Under the pieces are notes generated by a model. That model made no database searches. It saw only the letters and a program-made list of their open reading frames with translations, and was not told where the DNA came from. Of a DNA stretch of 64,000 nucleotides, positions 9,002 to 18,728 are shown one piece after another. Within the stretch, counting starts at the first letter, position 1. Every line of letters starts with the position of its first letter. The translations under genes were made by a program, and so were the position numbers. Source of the stretch: Limnobaculum eriocheiris (GTDB taxonomy: Bacteria > Pseudomonadota > Gammaproteobacteria > Enterobacterales > Enterobacteriaceae). The stretch covers positions 1 to 64,000 of the forward strand of contig NZ_JAJNAG010000003.1 in assembly GCF_021010575.1 (NCBI RefSeq), written 5' to 3'.

Positions 9002-9511
9002 ATGGAACGACACGAGTATTATATGAATATTGCCATTGCCGTACGTAAAAAGGCCAACTGCCTTGGGCGTAAGGTTGGGGGTGTGATGGTCAAAGATAAC
9101 CGAATCATCTCCACCGGTTATAACGGAACGCCGGAAGGGATAAAAAACTGTACCGATGGCGGCTGTGTTCGCTGTCGTGACCGTGCCGCCTATAAAGCCA
9201 GCGTTGGTTATGATGTTTGTATCTGTGTGCATGCAGAGCAAAATGCCATTATTTCCGCAGCCCGATTTGGTAATCCGGTTGAAGGTTCGGTTGTCTATTC
9301 CACGCTGCGCCCTTGCTTTGACTGCACTAAGTCTATGTTGCAGGCTAAGGTTCAGGCGATTTACTACCTTCACGACTGGAAGCATCCGATTGGGGAGTTG
9401 CAGGAACAATATGAACTGCTGCAATCACAGTTTCCGGGTGGGGTACATCAGGTAGCGATGGAAGATCCGGAAGCTGACTGGGCTAACGGCGTAACGCTGT
9501 CAGGTTCCTGA
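9002..9511 (+). CDS. dCMP deaminase-like zinc-dependent deaminase
   Basis: The 169-residue product belongs to the cytidine/deoxycytidylate deaminase fold. It has the zinc and catalytic signature HAEQNAI (His ligand plus proton-shuttling Glu) and the second half LRPCFDCTK (two Cys ligands). An additional Cys-rich insert, CTDGGCVRCRDR, precedes them, as in bacterial and phage dCMP deaminases that bind a second zinc. The likely reaction is dCMP to dUMP, feeding thymidylate synthesis; substrate choice is inferred from family. The start at 9002 was chosen because AGGAGAAA lies just upstream and MERHEYYMNIA is the family-like N-terminus. Most Enterobacteriaceae make dUMP through dCTP deaminase, so this gene is probably an accessory acquisition. 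Confidence 0.87.
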   Translation: MERHEYYMNIAIAVRKKANCLGRKVGGVMVKDNRIISTGYNGTPEGIKNCTDGGCVRCRDRAAYKASVGYDVCICVHAEQNAIISAARFGNPVEGSVVYSTLRPCFDCTKSMLQAKVQAIYYLHDWKHPIGELQEQYELLQSQFPGGVHQVAMEDPEADWANGVTLSGS

Positions 9512-9534
9512 TTGATCTCTTCGTTTATATAATA

Positions 9535-9562
9535 TTAAGGGGCGGTAATGTTGCCCCTTAAT
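9535..9562 (+). terminator. Convergent terminator hairpin
   Basis: TTAAGGGGC and GCCCCTTAA form a perfect 9-bp stem around a 9-nt loop. It lies between the deaminase gene and the convergent hypothetical gene and could serve both strands. T-tracts are weak. Confidence 0.65.
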
Positions 9563-9569
9563 ACATTAT

Positions 9570-9899
9570 TTAGAATTCATCCGTCACATTATCCCAGCGT
9601 TTTAAATCCGGTATTTTGTTATCCCGATAATAGGCAACAAAGAAATTCGTTACTTCATTCACATCACTGGTGGTATAGCGGTAATGCGAAAATTCTTCGC
9701 CAAAGACTAGCCGGGTTTCAATCATATAGCTGTTATCGTTTAATGCAGCCTGAAGATAGATAGAACTCTCCAGCGGTGTTTGTGGTTCCAGCACGATAAA
9801 ACTACCAACATCGTCATAGATGCTGGTCACGGCATTTTTCAGCACCTGCACACTGACTTCCGGCAACACCTCACCATCAACCATCAGTTTAAAATTCAT
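9570..9899 (-). CDS. Hypothetical protein, 109 residues
   Basis: I do not recognise this family. The protein is soluble and acidic, without signal peptide or membrane segment. The pattern suggests a small alpha/beta fold: strands in MNFKLMVDGEVLPEVSVQVL, then SIYDDVGSFIVLEP, and an ETRLVFGEEFSHYRY region. A C-terminal VTNFFVAYYRDNKIPDLKRW segment is rich in aromatic residues. The ATG at 9899 is the only good start. It is a single gene converging on the deaminase gene. Coding character is supported by length and normal codon use. Confidence 0.65.
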   Translation of the reverse strand: MNFKLMVDGEVLPEVSVQVLKNAVTSIYDDVGSFIVLEPQTPLESSIYLQAALNDNSYMIETRLVFGEEFSHYRYTTSDVNEVTNFFVAYYRDNKIPDLKRWDNVTDEF

Positions 9900-9983
9900 T
9901 GGCTATCAGTCTCTGTTGATTAACAAGCGTGAGTAAGTGTGCTTATTGTAATGTGTTGTGCCACGGATTCACAGAACATAACC

Positions 9984-10016
9984 AGATTTCAGCCGCAGCA
10001 AACAATGCTGAAATCT
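9984..10016 (-). terminator. Hairpin just past the EamA gene
   Basis: AGATTTCAGC and GCTGAAATCT form a perfect 10-bp stem around 13 nt, starting 3 bp beyond the stop codon of the minus-strand transporter gene. There is no long T-tract, so it may be a weak or Rho-assisted terminator. Confidence 0.5.
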
Positions 10017-10019
10017 AAC

Positions 10020-10943
10020 CTATTTTCTCTCCACCTCGACAATAGAGACTTTGGGCTTGCGCTTTCCTAAAGGAATATGCAGCCGCTGCGCCAGAATAAC
10101 GCCGATAAGTGAGATGGTGCCGCCAACAAGATGGTAGCTGTGTAACGGTTCGCGCAGAAAAATAATGGCGATGATGGCGGTGATCACGGGCGTCAGGTTC
10201 ATAAACAGTGCCGCTTTACTGGCTCCCAGTTTCATTACTCCCTGAATCCAGACAAAAGGCGCAATGACTGAAGCTGGAATACCGGCATACAGTACCAATG
10301 GAATATTATGGGCGTTTAGCGAAATATCATCGGTCATCAGAAAATCGGGTAACAGTAACAACATGCCAAAGAAGGACTGAATATATACCGACTGCCAGTT
10401 TGACAGTGGAATTGACCAGAGCTTAGTTAACACACCATATAGCGCATAGGCGGTGGCGGCAGTTAGCATCATTAGCTCGCCTTTACCAACGCCGATAGAT
10501 AGCAAACCAGCAGGATTACCTCCGCTAATCAGCCATACCAGACCGCAAAAAGAGAGCAGGCCACCAATAACCACCCCCAGCGTTGGCGGGGTCTTCAGAA
10601 TAACAATGCTTAATAGTACCGTCAGCAATGGGATTAACGAGACAAAGATACCGATAGTCAGCGCGCTGATGGTATAGGCTGCATAGTATGCCAGACTTTG
10701 ATACAGCGCCATTCCCAGAAAACCGAGAATAAGCAGCTTCCACCAGTAGGGGTAGATACTTTTTCTGCGACGAATAACGCCCGGTAAAATAAACGGTGTC
10801 ATGATAAGTAAGGCCAATGCCCAGCGGTAAAACGAAATTGCCGCAGGTTCAATAGCGCCAGCCGACAGCTTATTAACAATGGCATTAATCGCCCAAATAA
10901 GAACGGCAAGCAGGGGAAACAGGTAGGCCATACGGTACATCAC
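10020..10943 (-). CDS. EamA/DMT-superfamily exporter
   Basis: The 307-residue inner-membrane protein has about ten hydrophobic helices in two EamA repeats. The first begins LFPLLAVLIWAINAIVNKL with the typical IEPAAISFYRW motif after it; the second (about residue 158 on) includes the LGASKAALFMNLTPVITAI motif. Drug/metabolite transporters of this class usually export amino acids, metabolites or toxic compounds; the substrate cannot be read here. The gene is divergent from an AraC-type regulator 118 bp away, which probably controls it. Tandem starts at 10943 and 10940 are possible. Confidence 0.9.
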   Translation of the reverse strand: MMYRMAYLFPLLAVLIWAINAIVNKLSAGAIEPAAISFYRWALALLIMTPFILPGVIRRRKSIYPYWWKLLILGFLGMALYQSLAYYAAYTISALTIGIFVSLIPLLTVLLSIVILKTPPTLGVVIGGLLSFCGLVWLISGGNPAGLLSIGVGKGELMMLTAATAYALYGVLTKLWSIPLSNWQSVYIQSFFGMLLLLPDFLMTDDISLNAHNIPLVLYAGIPASVIAPFVWIQGVMKLGASKAALFMNLTPVITAIIAIIFLREPLHSYHLVGGTISLIGVILAQRLHIPLGKRKPKVSIVEVERK

Positions 10944-11061
10944 TCATAAACAGAAATTATCAGGTTGCAGAGTGTACATCTGTCCTGTTTGATAGATATA
11001 CTTCAAATCAGACAATTCATCACGTCTTTCAGACAATCCGGATTAAACCCGATGGAGAGCT

Positions 11062-11835
11062 ATGCCCGGAGAACAGCGTTTTGCATCTACAGAATCGCAT
11101 CCTGATAGCATTCTGTTTTTTCGTAGTGAAGAGGTGAATGCCAATACGGAGTTTCTCGCTCATTCTCACGGTTGGGGGCAAGTTATCTGCGTAAAGTCGG
11201 GCGTGTTTGCTCTGAATATTGGTGGACAGCGATTTTTAGCCCCCTGTGGGTTCGCTATCTGGATCCCCGCAGGTATGGAACATTCAAGCTACAATCGCAG
11301 GCCGACCCGATTTCGTTCCATCAACATTACCGCCCGTTTTTGTGGTGGAATGCAGGAGCAACCCTGTGTATTGAATATGGGGGCCATATGCAGTGCAATT
11401 GTTGAATCCTGTTTTGAGCGCAATGTGATGGTACCAATAGACCACGCAGACCCTCGCCTTTGCCGGGTTCTGGTAGATCAACTATCGGTAGCGCCGGTTC
11501 AACACACCTGGTTGCCCGGCAGCGATGACAAATATCTGTCTCCGGTTCTTCAGGCGCTGGAAGCCAATCCATCCGATAACACCTCACTGGCTCAGTGGGC
11601 GAGACGCGTCTATACCACCGAACGCACACTGGCCCGTCGTTGCAATCAGGAGCTGGGAATGTCATTTAGTGAATGGCGGCAACGCCTGCGTTTTCTGTAT
11701 GGCATTTCCCTGTTGGAACAGGGGAAAACCGTACAGGAGGTGGCGCTGGAGGTTGGATACAGTTCCGCATCGGCATTTATTGCAATGTTTCAACATAATG
11801 CCGGAACTACGCCAGAGCGTTATCGACGTGGGTAA
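11062..11835 (+). CDS. AraC-family transcriptional regulator with cupin sensor
   Basis: The 257-residue protein has an N-terminal cupin-like domain (about 15-100; FLAHSHGWGQVICVKSG, then APCGFAIWIPAGMEHSSYN) and a C-terminal AraC double helix-turn-helix (about 165-255; SLAQWARRVYTTERTLARR, then TVQEVALEVGYSSASAFIA). The layout matches the NimR/YeaM-type subgroup, whose members often lie divergent to the exporter they regulate. Here the divergent EamA gene is the natural target. The ATG at 11062 follows GGAGAGCT. Confidence 0.9.
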   Translation: MPGEQRFASTESHPDSILFFRSEEVNANTEFLAHSHGWGQVICVKSGVFALNIGGQRFLAPCGFAIWIPAGMEHSSYNRRPTRFRSINITARFCGGMQEQPCVLNMGAICSAIVESCFERNVMVPIDHADPRLCRVLVDQLSVAPVQHTWLPGSDDKYLSPVLQALEANPSDNTSLAQWARRVYTTERTLARRCNQELGMSFSEWRQRLRFLYGISLLEQGKTVQEVALEVGYSSASAFIAMFQHNAGTTPERYRRG

Positions 11836-12450
11836 TTACACCAGCGCCTGAAAGGTTCTCCATTCATCCCACAGCAGCCAAAAAGCGGTTAATGCCAGCG
11901 AGCCTGCCATCACGCCGTTAAACAGTCGTAAGCGCCAGCCAATTTGCAGGGTTTCCCGCAGTTTGTCACCCATCAGTGCCCAGACATAAACGCAGGGGAA
12001 ACCGACAATGGTAAAGGCAGCGGAAAGTAACAGGGCACTCATAGTGATATCCATTTCCCGCGAGCTAAACAAAATGGCGGCATTGACCAGCATTAACCAG
12101 GCTTTTGGATTAACCCACTGAAACAGCATAGCCCCCACCAGCGACATAGGATGGGCATGAGCTTTTCCCTCGGGGCTTCCGGCCAGCCAAATCTTCCAGG
12201 ATAGCCACAGTAAATAAGTACAGCCAAAGATCGCCAATGGCAGACGAATGGATGAAATATTATTCAGAATCATGCTGAACGACAGGGTAATGCAGAGGCA
12301 TAACACGCCACAGCTAAGGCTAATGCCAACCAAATGAGGTATGGTGCGACGCAGGCCGAAGTTAACGCCCGATGTTGCCAGCATCAGATTATTTGGACCT
12401 GGGGTAATACTCATTACGACAATATAACTAATCAAGGCTAAATCTATCAT
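11836..12450 (-). CDS. LysE/RhtB-family amino-acid exporter
   Basis: This roughly 204-residue protein has about six membrane helices and the LysE-family hallmark ITPGPNNLMLATSGVNFG near the N-terminus, with QWVNPKAWLMLVNA in the middle. Members export amino acids or homoserine lactone-like compounds; the substrate is not readable. The ATG at 12450 gives the family-like start MIDLALISYIVVMS; an upstream GTG would add eight unneeded residues. It ends one base past the AraC gene, tail to tail. It is divergent from a MocR regulator, a common exporter-regulator pairing. Confidence 0.9.
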   Translation of the reverse strand: MIDLALISYIVVMSITPGPNNLMLATSGVNFGLRRTIPHLVGISLSCGVLCLCITLSFSMILNNISSIRLPLAIFGCTYLLWLSWKIWLAGSPEGKAHAHPMSLVGAMLFQWVNPKAWLMLVNAAILFSSREMDITMSALLLSAAFTIVGFPCVYVWALMGDKLRETLQIGWRLRLFNGVMAGSLALTAFWLLWDEWRTFQALV

Positions 12451-12595
12451 GGCTGTCTCTGCGCTAATTATCACGGTTGGTCAGGATATAATAGGGGGGA
12501 AGAATTGAAGGTAACAGATACAGAAAACTGATATTTTAATGGATACAGTTGTGATAGCGTATGTTGTCATCTTTGCTTTCTTCCGGGGTTCATGC

Positions 12596-14059
12596 ATGTC
12601 AGAGAGTCATGACTTATCGTTATATCTACAGGTCGCTGATGGTGTTATTGAATCAATTCATCGCGGTGTTTTGCAGGCGGGGGATCGACTCCCTTCTGTC
12701 CGACATGCGGCCCGTAATCGTAATGTGAGTATTAATACGGTACTGGCGGCCTATCGTAATCTGGAAGATCGCGGAGTTATTGAGGCTCGCCCCCAGTCCG
12801 GCTATTACGTCAGGGCGCGTTTGCCGGAAGTGAATAAGGTGGTGATGCCGGTGACCCCGGTCTCTTCCCCTAAGCTGGAAGTGCTGGATTTAATCGATAT
12901 GGTTTTTGCTGCACAGCAGAACCCCAAATTTACCGATATCTCTTTAGCCTGCCCGGTTGGTGAAGAGTTTTATCCGGTAAAGAAGCTGTCCCGTCTTTTA
13001 AATCAATTAGTACGTTCCCGACCCAATATGATTGGTACCTATAGCCTGCCGCCGGGTAGCCTGAGATTGCGGCAGCAGATCGCCCGCAGAACGCCTTTGC
13101 TGGGAATGTCTCTTAGTGCTGATGACATAATTTTAACCCACGGCTGTCTGGAAGCGCTACAACTGGCGCTGCGTGCGGTGACTAAACCGGGAGACTGTGT
13201 AGGGCTGGAGTCACCCACCTATTTCTATATGATCTCCATGGTGGCGATGCTGGGGCTGAAAGCGGTAGAAATTCCAACCGACTCACAGCAGGGCATCTCG
13301 GTTGATGCCGTTGAGGTGCTGTTGAAAGAGAAGAAAATTGACGCTCTGATGTTGATGCCCAGCGTACAAAACCCACTGGGTTGCAGTATGCCAATCGAGG
13401 AGCGACAGCGTTTAGCAAAGCTGCTCAATCAATATCAGGTTCCCATGATTGAGGATGGGCTTTACTCCGAATTACAGTTTTCTGGCGACCTGCTGCCTGC
13501 GGTAAAAGCTTTTGATAAAGATGGTTGGGTGATCTTTTGCACCAGCTTTACCAAAACGCTGGCGGCGGACTTTCATATTGGCTGGATGTCGGGTGGACGT
13601 TTTACCGAAAAATTACGCCGGTTAAAGGCACTTTCATCCATGTCTGAACCAGCGATTTTGGCGGAAACTCTGGGGCAGTTTCTCACTACCGGCGGATACG
13701 ATCATCATTTGCGCGGCTTAAGAAAACGCTATGCCTTCCAGATGCAGGAAGCTCGTAGCCTGATAGCCCGCTATTTCCCCGAAGGAACTCGTGCAACCCA
13801 GCCCTCAGGTGGATTTGTTCTCTGGATAGAGCTTCCGTTAAACGTTGATGGCGTAAAGTTGTTTCATGCTGCACTGGCAGAACATATCAGCCTGACGCCG
13901 GGAATGCTGTTTTCACCCAGCGGGCGCTATGCTAATGCGTTTCGTCTCTCTTATTGCTATACGTTTAATGAGCACTATATTGCAGCGATTAAGCGCGTCG
14001 GGGAGTTAGCCTGTGAAATGGCGCTAAAGCCTCCTGAGGCTGAAGAAATCAGGGCATAA
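12596..14059 (+). CDS. MocR-type (GntR plus aminotransferase) regulator
   Basis: The 487-residue protein fuses a GntR winged helix (about 5-75; [19 protein letters not shown], then [11 protein letters not shown]) to a fold-type I aminotransferase domain (about 100-480). The pyridoxal phosphate lysine is visible in [16 protein letters not shown], with [11 protein letters not shown] and IEDGLYSEL also typical. These regulators use PLP to sense amine or amino-acid metabolites. It is closest in layout to E. coli YdcR. The start at 12596 gives the family N-terminus; the open frame extends 19 codons further upstream. The divergent LysE exporter is its probable target. Confidence 0.9.
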   Translation: MSESHDLSLYLQVADGVIESIHRGVLQAGDRLPSVRHAARNRNVSINTVLAAYRNLEDRGVIEARPQSGYYVRARLPEVNKVVMPVTPVSSPKLEVLDLIDMVFAAQQNPKFTDISLACPVGEEFYPVKKLSRLLNQLVRSRPNMIGTYSLPPGSLRLRQQIARRTPLLGMSLSADDIILTHGCLEALQLALRAVTKPGDCVGLESPTYFYMISMVAMLGLKAVEIPTDSQQGISVDAVEVLLKEKKIDALMLMPSVQNPLGCSMPIEERQRLAKLLNQYQVPMIEDGLYSELQFSGDLLPAVKAFDKDGWVIFCTSFTKTLAADFHIGWMSGGRFTEKLRRLKALSSMSEPAILAETLGQFLTTGGYDHHLRGLRKRYAFQMQEARSLIARYFPEGTRATQPSGGFVLWIELPLNVDGVKLFHAALAEHISLTPGMLFSPSGRYANAFRLSYCYTFNEHYIAAIKRVGELACEMALKPPEAEEIRA

Positions 14060-14600
14060 AGCGATAGCCGACTCCGATATTGTTGGCGGCGGAGGAAAGG
14101 GCATACAAAATTTCAGTAAAGCCATGAGCACCAGGATTGAGAATGGCGATTTTACCCGCGTCGACGCTCACCGCCAGCGCAGTACCTAGTAGCACCAGGG
14201 TTGGTGTAACCAGTATTGCTAAAGCAGTCATTTTTATTTCAACACTTTCGATCTTTTTCCCTAGGTATTCGGGGCTGCGGCCAATCATTAATCCGGAGAC
14301 AAACACCGTTAGCAATACAAACAGCAACATACCGTAAAGGCCTGCGCCAACACCGCCAAATATCACTTCACCAATTTGCATCAGCCAGAGCGGAATCATC
14401 CCCCCAAGGGCTGTAAAGGAGTCATGCATGGCGTTTACGGCCCCACATGAAGCCGCGGTGGTGACCACGGCGTATAATACTGAGGCAATTAAACCAAAGC
14501 GGCTCTCTTTACCCTCCATATTAATTTGACTGTTTAACCCTGAAGCTGTCAGGTAATCGGGGCCATTCAACTCCGCATAAAAAACCACGATGGCTGCCAT
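14049..14600 (-). pseudogene. kdpA: kdpA remnant (internal fragment)
   Basis: The 183-residue reading frame matches the middle of KdpA, the potassium-translocating subunit of the Kdp ATPase, from memory about residues 300-480 of roughly 557. Very high identity is visible in [50 protein letters not shown] and [20 protein letters not shown]. The N-terminal half is missing, and the match breaks after SSAANN, ending in [10 protein letters not shown] and a stop. No kdpF, kdpB, kdpC, kdpD or kdpE is nearby. It cannot make a working transporter. The 3' end overlaps the MocR gene by 11 bp, marking a deletion junction. The frame has no internal stop, so the decay is recent. Confidence 0.92.
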
Positions 14601-14923
14601 GATAGATTAGTCATCTTCTCCGGATTGAGGGGAAGCGTAGCGGTCAGGGTGCAAAGATGTTGATAAAAGACAGTGGAAAAGCGTAAAAATAATATAAAAA
14701 TGGAGTGATAGCGATGGGGTGACGGCATACAGGACGTTATCTGGCGGCACAGGTTGGTTAATTTCTCCTTTCAGGGGATTTCCCCAAAGCGATTAATTGC
14801 TATAGTAACCGGGTTCTCGCAATAGAATTTAGAGCCAGGATAACAGGGCCGATTTTAAGCAGTTATTCATTTATCTCTTTTGGGCTAATTTCATTTTTTT
14901 ATTCTAATTTAAGGTTTTTTATC
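14601..14923. other. Intergenic interval, 323 bp
   Basis: I see no further kdp sequence, RNA gene or clear promoter motif. The last 40 bases are AT-rich and include the AAGG ribosome site for the next gene. Confidence 0.5.
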
Positions 14924-15250
14924 ATGCTAAGGCGCATTTCCTGGATTTTAGGGGCATTATCTCTGCTGATACCCTTTGCTTTGTATCTATGGCCGTGGTC
15001 GCAGCATCAAAAATTGCTCGCGTCTGGTCTGGCGGGTGATGAGTTGGGTTGGACGTTAAGCGTGGTACTGGTTGATGTTTTTGTCGCCGGTTTTATTGCG
15101 TTTATCGCTTTACTGGTGAATGCCATTTCGCTGTATCGCTTGCCTGAAGGCGAAGAGTTTAATCCGGTAGTCAGAATTATTGAGCTGGTGCTTTTGGGAC
15201 TGCCTCTGTTAGCCTGTCTGTTCTTTATGGGCGTGTCGATGATGCACTAA
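14924..15250 (+). CDS. Small inner-membrane protein, 108 residues
   Basis: I do not recognise a named family. The protein has three predicted membrane helices: about 7-24 (WILGALSLLIPFALYLW), about 46-70 (VVLVDVFVAGFIAFIALLV) and about 85-105 (IIELVLLGLPLLACLFFMG). A short acidic loop (PEGEEFNP) lies between the last two. AAGG precedes the ATG at 14924, and a strong terminator follows, so it is probably a real monocistronic gene. Confidence 0.7.
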   Translation: MLRRISWILGALSLLIPFALYLWPWSQHQKLLASGLAGDELGWTLSVVLVDVFVAGFIAFIALLVNAISLYRLPEGEEFNPVVRIIELVLLGLPLLACLFFMGVSMMH

Positions 15251-15283
15251 TTTTGGGCTAAACGTTCAGCGTATTTTATTCGT

Positions 15284-15337
15284 CCGCTTATTGTTGTTTT
15301 CTTACTGAATAACGCAACAATAGGCGGTTTTTGTTTT
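15284..15337 (+). terminator. Rho-independent terminator
   Basis: CCGCTTATTGTTG and CAACAATAGGCGG pair with one G-T wobble, followed by TTTTTGTTTT. It lies 34 bp after the small membrane protein gene. Confidence 0.88.
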
Positions 15338-15408
15338 CTCAATGCTTCCCTCTGGTAAAAATCTCTCAAAATTTGATAATAAAAGTTGAAATGGGGGTAT
15401 ATAAGCTC

Positions 15409-15424
15409 AGATAATCGTTTGCCT
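15409..15424. promoter_or_regulatory. PurR-like operator upstream of ghxP
   Basis: On the minus strand the site reads AGGCAAACGATTATCT, matching the PurR consensus ANGCAANCGNTTNCNT at all fixed positions but one. It lies 44 bp before the ghxP start. Purine repression of this permease family is known in E. coli; the site here is my reading. Confidence 0.6.
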
Positions 15425-15467
15425 TAACTGTTTATACTGATTTTTACTCCTTTTGAGGACATCACCA

Positions 15468-16835
15468 ATGTCGAATGTTAACGATCGGGACATGAGTTCT
15501 TCCGATCAGAAAGGTTCTCTTGACCGTTATTTTAAGATTTCTGCTCGGGGCAGTAGCGTCCGTCAGGAAGTTTTGGCTGGCCTGACAACTTTTCTGGCGA
15601 TGGTTTACTCCATCGTAGTGGTCCCGAGTTTGTTAGGGCAGGCGGGTTTTCCGGTTGAAACCGTGTTTGTTGCCACTTGTCTGGTTGCGGGGCTGGGTTC
15701 TTTAGCTATGGGCCTGTGGGCTAACTTACCTATGGCGGTAGGTTGTGCTATTTCTCTCACCGCATTTACCGCATTTAGTCTGGTGTTGGGGCAGGGGCTG
15801 TCTATTCCTGTGGTATTGGGGGCGGTATTCCTGATGGGGGTACTGTTTACGCTGATCTCTGCTACCGGAATTCGCGCATGGATTCTGCGTAATATTCCTA
15901 TTGGTATTGCTCACGGTACCGGTATTGGTATCGGACTGTTTCTGCTGATGATTGCGACCAGCGGTATTGGTGCAGTTGTGAAAAACCCGGGGGCGGGCTT
16001 ACCGGTACAGTTTGGTGATTTCACCTCATTTCCTGTGATGATAGCCTTTATCGGTCTGGCGGTGATTATCGGTTTAGAGCGCCTGAAAGTGCCGGGTGGC
16101 ATTCTGCTGGTGATTGTTGCTATCTCCGCATTAGGTTTGATCTTCGATCCGGCGGTTACTTATAAAGGTATGAGTTCCATGCCATCGCTGGTGGCAAAAG
16201 ATGGCACCTCTCTGATTTTCAGTCTGGATATTATGGGAGCCCTTCAACTGGCGGTGTTGCCAAGCATTCTGGCGTTAGTAATGACGGCGGTGTTTGACGC
16301 CACCGGTACTATTCGTGCGGTGGCCGGACAGGCAAATCTGCTGGATAACGAGGGGCAAATCATCAACGGCGGTCGTGCACTGACCACGGACTCCGTCAGC
16401 AGCATGTTATCTGGTCTGGTTGGGGCATCGCCTGCTGCCGTTTATATTGAATCTGCTGCCGGTACCGCTGCGGGTGGACGCACCGGATTAACCGCACTGG
16501 TGGTTGGCGTACTGTTCCTGCTGCTGCTGTTCTTCTCCCCATTAGCCGGTCTGGTTCCGGGTTACGCGACGGCGCCTGCGTTAATGTATGTTGGTTTATT
16601 GATGTTGAGCAATGTGGCTCGCCTGGACTTTGACGATTTCGTTGATGCGATGGCAGGGCTGATTTGTGCGGTATTTATCGTATTAACCAGCAATATCGTA
16701 ACCGGCATTATGTTAGGCTTTGCCTCTCTGGTGATTGGTCGTGTCTGCTCAGGTGAGTGGAGAAAGCTGAATATCAGTATTGTGCTGATCGCTGCCGCGT
16801 TGGTGACTTTCTACGTTGGCGGTTGGGCTATCTAA
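15468..16835 (+). CDS. ghxP: Guanine/hypoxanthine permease (NCS2, AzgA-like)
   Basis: This 455-residue inner-membrane proton symporter for guanine and hypoxanthine is very close to E. coli GhxP (YjcD) along its length. Recognisable stretches are [66 protein letters not shown] and [16 protein letters not shown]. Around 13 membrane helices are expected. The ATG at 15468 is preceded by TTTTGAGGAC and gives the usual soluble N-terminus ending SLDRYFKIS. The following yjcE gene repeats the E. coli ghxP-yjcE order. Confidence 0.95.
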   Translation: MSNVNDRDMSSSDQKGSLDRYFKISARGSSVRQEVLAGLTTFLAMVYSIVVVPSLLGQAGFPVETVFVATCLVAGLGSLAMGLWANLPMAVGCAISLTAFTAFSLVLGQGLSIPVVLGAVFLMGVLFTLISATGIRAWILRNIPIGIAHGTGIGIGLFLLMIATSGIGAVVKNPGAGLPVQFGDFTSFPVMIAFIGLAVIIGLERLKVPGGILLVIVAISALGLIFDPAVTYKGMSSMPSLVAKDGTSLIFSLDIMGALQLAVLPSILALVMTAVFDATGTIRAVAGQANLLDNEGQIINGGRALTTDSVSSMLSGLVGASPAAVYIESAAGTAAGGRTGLTALVVGVLFLLLLFFSPLAGLVPGYATAPALMYVGLLMLSNVARLDFDDFVDAMAGLICAVFIVLTSNIVTGIMLGFASLVIGRVCSGEWRKLNISIVLIAAALVTFYVGGWAI

Positions 16836-17078
16836 CGCTATTTTTTAACTGGCTTCGCTGTTTTATCGTATTTGGGGTAAATCAGCGGAGTTATTTATAC
16901 ACTGACTTCCCCTCTTTTTTCTGCTTTCCTCGTTGCTTTTGACCTGCCGACTTAATCAGATAAATGCGTTGTAAAAGGCACGTTTTACTTTTAGCTATAA
17001 AAGGTATGGTGCTATTTTATGACTACCGCTTTTTGATGGGTGGCAAGGGCGTTTTTGTCCGTTAGTTATGAGGGATTT

Positions 17079-18728
17079 ATGGAAATATTTTTTACCATTC
17101 TGATTTTAATTTTGGTCGTTTCTCTTTCCGGGGTTGTTACCCGAATGTTGCCTTTCCAGATCCCTCTCCCTTTGATGCAAATAGCCTGTGGTGCGCTGTT
17201 GGCCTGGCCAACCTTTGGGCTACATGTCAACTTTGATCCTGAGCTGTTTTTGGTTCTGTTTATTCCTCCTTTACTGTTTGCTGACGGTTGGCGTACTCCG
17301 TTACGTGAGTTTTTACATCATGGGCGGGAAATATTAGGGTTAGCGTTAGTGCTGGTGGTGCTGACGGTAATCGGTGTTGGTTATCTGATTCATCTGATTA
17401 TTCCAAGTATTCCGCTGGTAGCAGCATTTGCTCTGGCAGCGGTATTATCACCTACGGATGCGGTCGCATTGGGCGGTATTGTGGGGGAGGGGAAGATCCC
17501 TAAATCCATTATGGGGGTTCTGGAGGGGGAAGCATTAATGAACGATGCTTCCGGTCTGGTTTCTCTCAAGCTGGCGGTTGCCGTCTCCATGGGTGTTATG
17601 GAATTTACGGTTTATGGTGCAACGGTAGACTTTTTAATCGTTGCCATTGGCGGTGTGCTGTCAGGTATTGCTATTACCTGGCTGTACAGTAAGTCTTTAC
17701 GCCTGCTTAGTCGCTGGAGCAGTGACGATCCGGCAACGCAAATCGTATTGATGCTGCTGCTGCCTTTTGCTTCCTATCTGGTGGCGGAACATCTTGGTTT
17801 CTCGGGCATTTTAGCATCGGTAGCGGCGGGTATGACCATTAGTCAGTCCGGCGTTATTCGCAATGCACCTTTAACCATGCGCTTAAGAGGCAATAGCGTT
17901 TGGGCGATGCTGGAGTTTGTGTTTAACGGCATGGTATTCATTATGTTGGGGTTGCAACTGCCGGATATTCTCTCAGCCTCAATACTTCAGGCAGAAAGCG
18001 ATCCGAATGTTGAAGTCTGGCATCTGTTTATGGATATCGTCTGGATCTATTTTGCACTGATGATTATGCGTTTTCTGTGGATCTGGCTGATGAAAGTCTA
18101 CAGTAAGCGTTTCCTTAAAAAACATCCTCTGCTGTTTGCTACTTATGGCGCACGTGAAATCTTTATTGCCACTTTTGCCGGGGTTCGCGGCGCCATTACG
18201 TTGGCGGGTGTGCTCTCAATACCATTGTTGTTAACCAGCGGGCTTCCTTTCCCTGCCCGTTATCAGTTGGTGTTTTTAGCCACTGGCGTCATTTTGTTTT
18301 CTCTGATGATGGGGGTCATTACCTTGCCTCTGCTGCTCAGAGGGTTGGTCGTTACCGATAAGGCCAGACTGGAGGAAGAGGTACGAGTAGCATGGGCATC
18401 CATGGCGGAAGTGGGGATTGTTAGCCTGGAGAAACTACGCGATCGCATTGAGGCCAGCAGTGAAGAGAACGTTGATCCCCATATGCTAACCGAAGTGAGT
18501 TCAAGAGTTATCGGTACCTTACGTAAGCGCATCTATACCAATGATGAGCGCGCCCGAGCGCTGGAAGATGAGCAGTTAGAACGGCGCTTTCGCTTAACGG
18601 CGCTAAGGGCCGAACGCGGCGAACTTTACCACCTGCGGGCAACCCGTAAAATCAGTAATGAGACGCTACAGAAGGTACTGTATGACCTGGATCTGCTGGA
18701 GACGTTGTTGGTGGATAAGGTGCATTGA
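17079..18728 (+). CDS. yjcE: CPA1-family Na+/H+ antiporter, YjcE-like
   Basis: The 549-residue protein has 12 or so membrane helices (residues 1-420) and a charged cytoplasmic C-terminus (about 430-549). CPA1 motifs are visible: FIPPLLFADGWR, AAVLSPTDAVALG (with the ion-binding Asp), GEALMNDASGLVS (the ND pair) and FAGVRGAITLAGVLS. The start at 17079 follows GAGGGA and gives MEIFFTILILIL; the frame is open 13 codons further upstream. It probably exchanges sodium or potassium for protons. Length and neighbour (ghxP) match E. coli YjcE. Confidence 0.93.
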   Translation: MEIFFTILILILVVSLSGVVTRMLPFQIPLPLMQIACGALLAWPTFGLHVNFDPELFLVLFIPPLLFADGWRTPLREFLHHGREILGLALVLVVLTVIGVGYLIHLIIPSIPLVAAFALAAVLSPTDAVALGGIVGEGKIPKSIMGVLEGEALMNDASGLVSLKLAVAVSMGVMEFTVYGATVDFLIVAIGGVLSGIAITWLYSKSLRLLSRWSSDDPATQIVLMLLLPFASYLVAEHLGFSGILASVAAGMTISQSGVIRNAPLTMRLRGNSVWAMLEFVFNGMVFIMLGLQLPDILSASILQAESDPNVEVWHLFMDIVWIYFALMIMRFLWIWLMKVYSKRFLKKHPLLFATYGAREIFIATFAGVRGAITLAGVLSIPLLLTSGLPFPARYQLVFLATGVILFSLMMGVITLPLLLRGLVVTDKARLEEEVRVAWASMAEVGIVSLEKLRDRIEASSEENVDPHMLTEVSSRVIGTLRKRIYTNDERARALEDEQLERRFRLTALRAERGELYHLRATRKISNETLQKVLYDLDLLETLLVDKVH

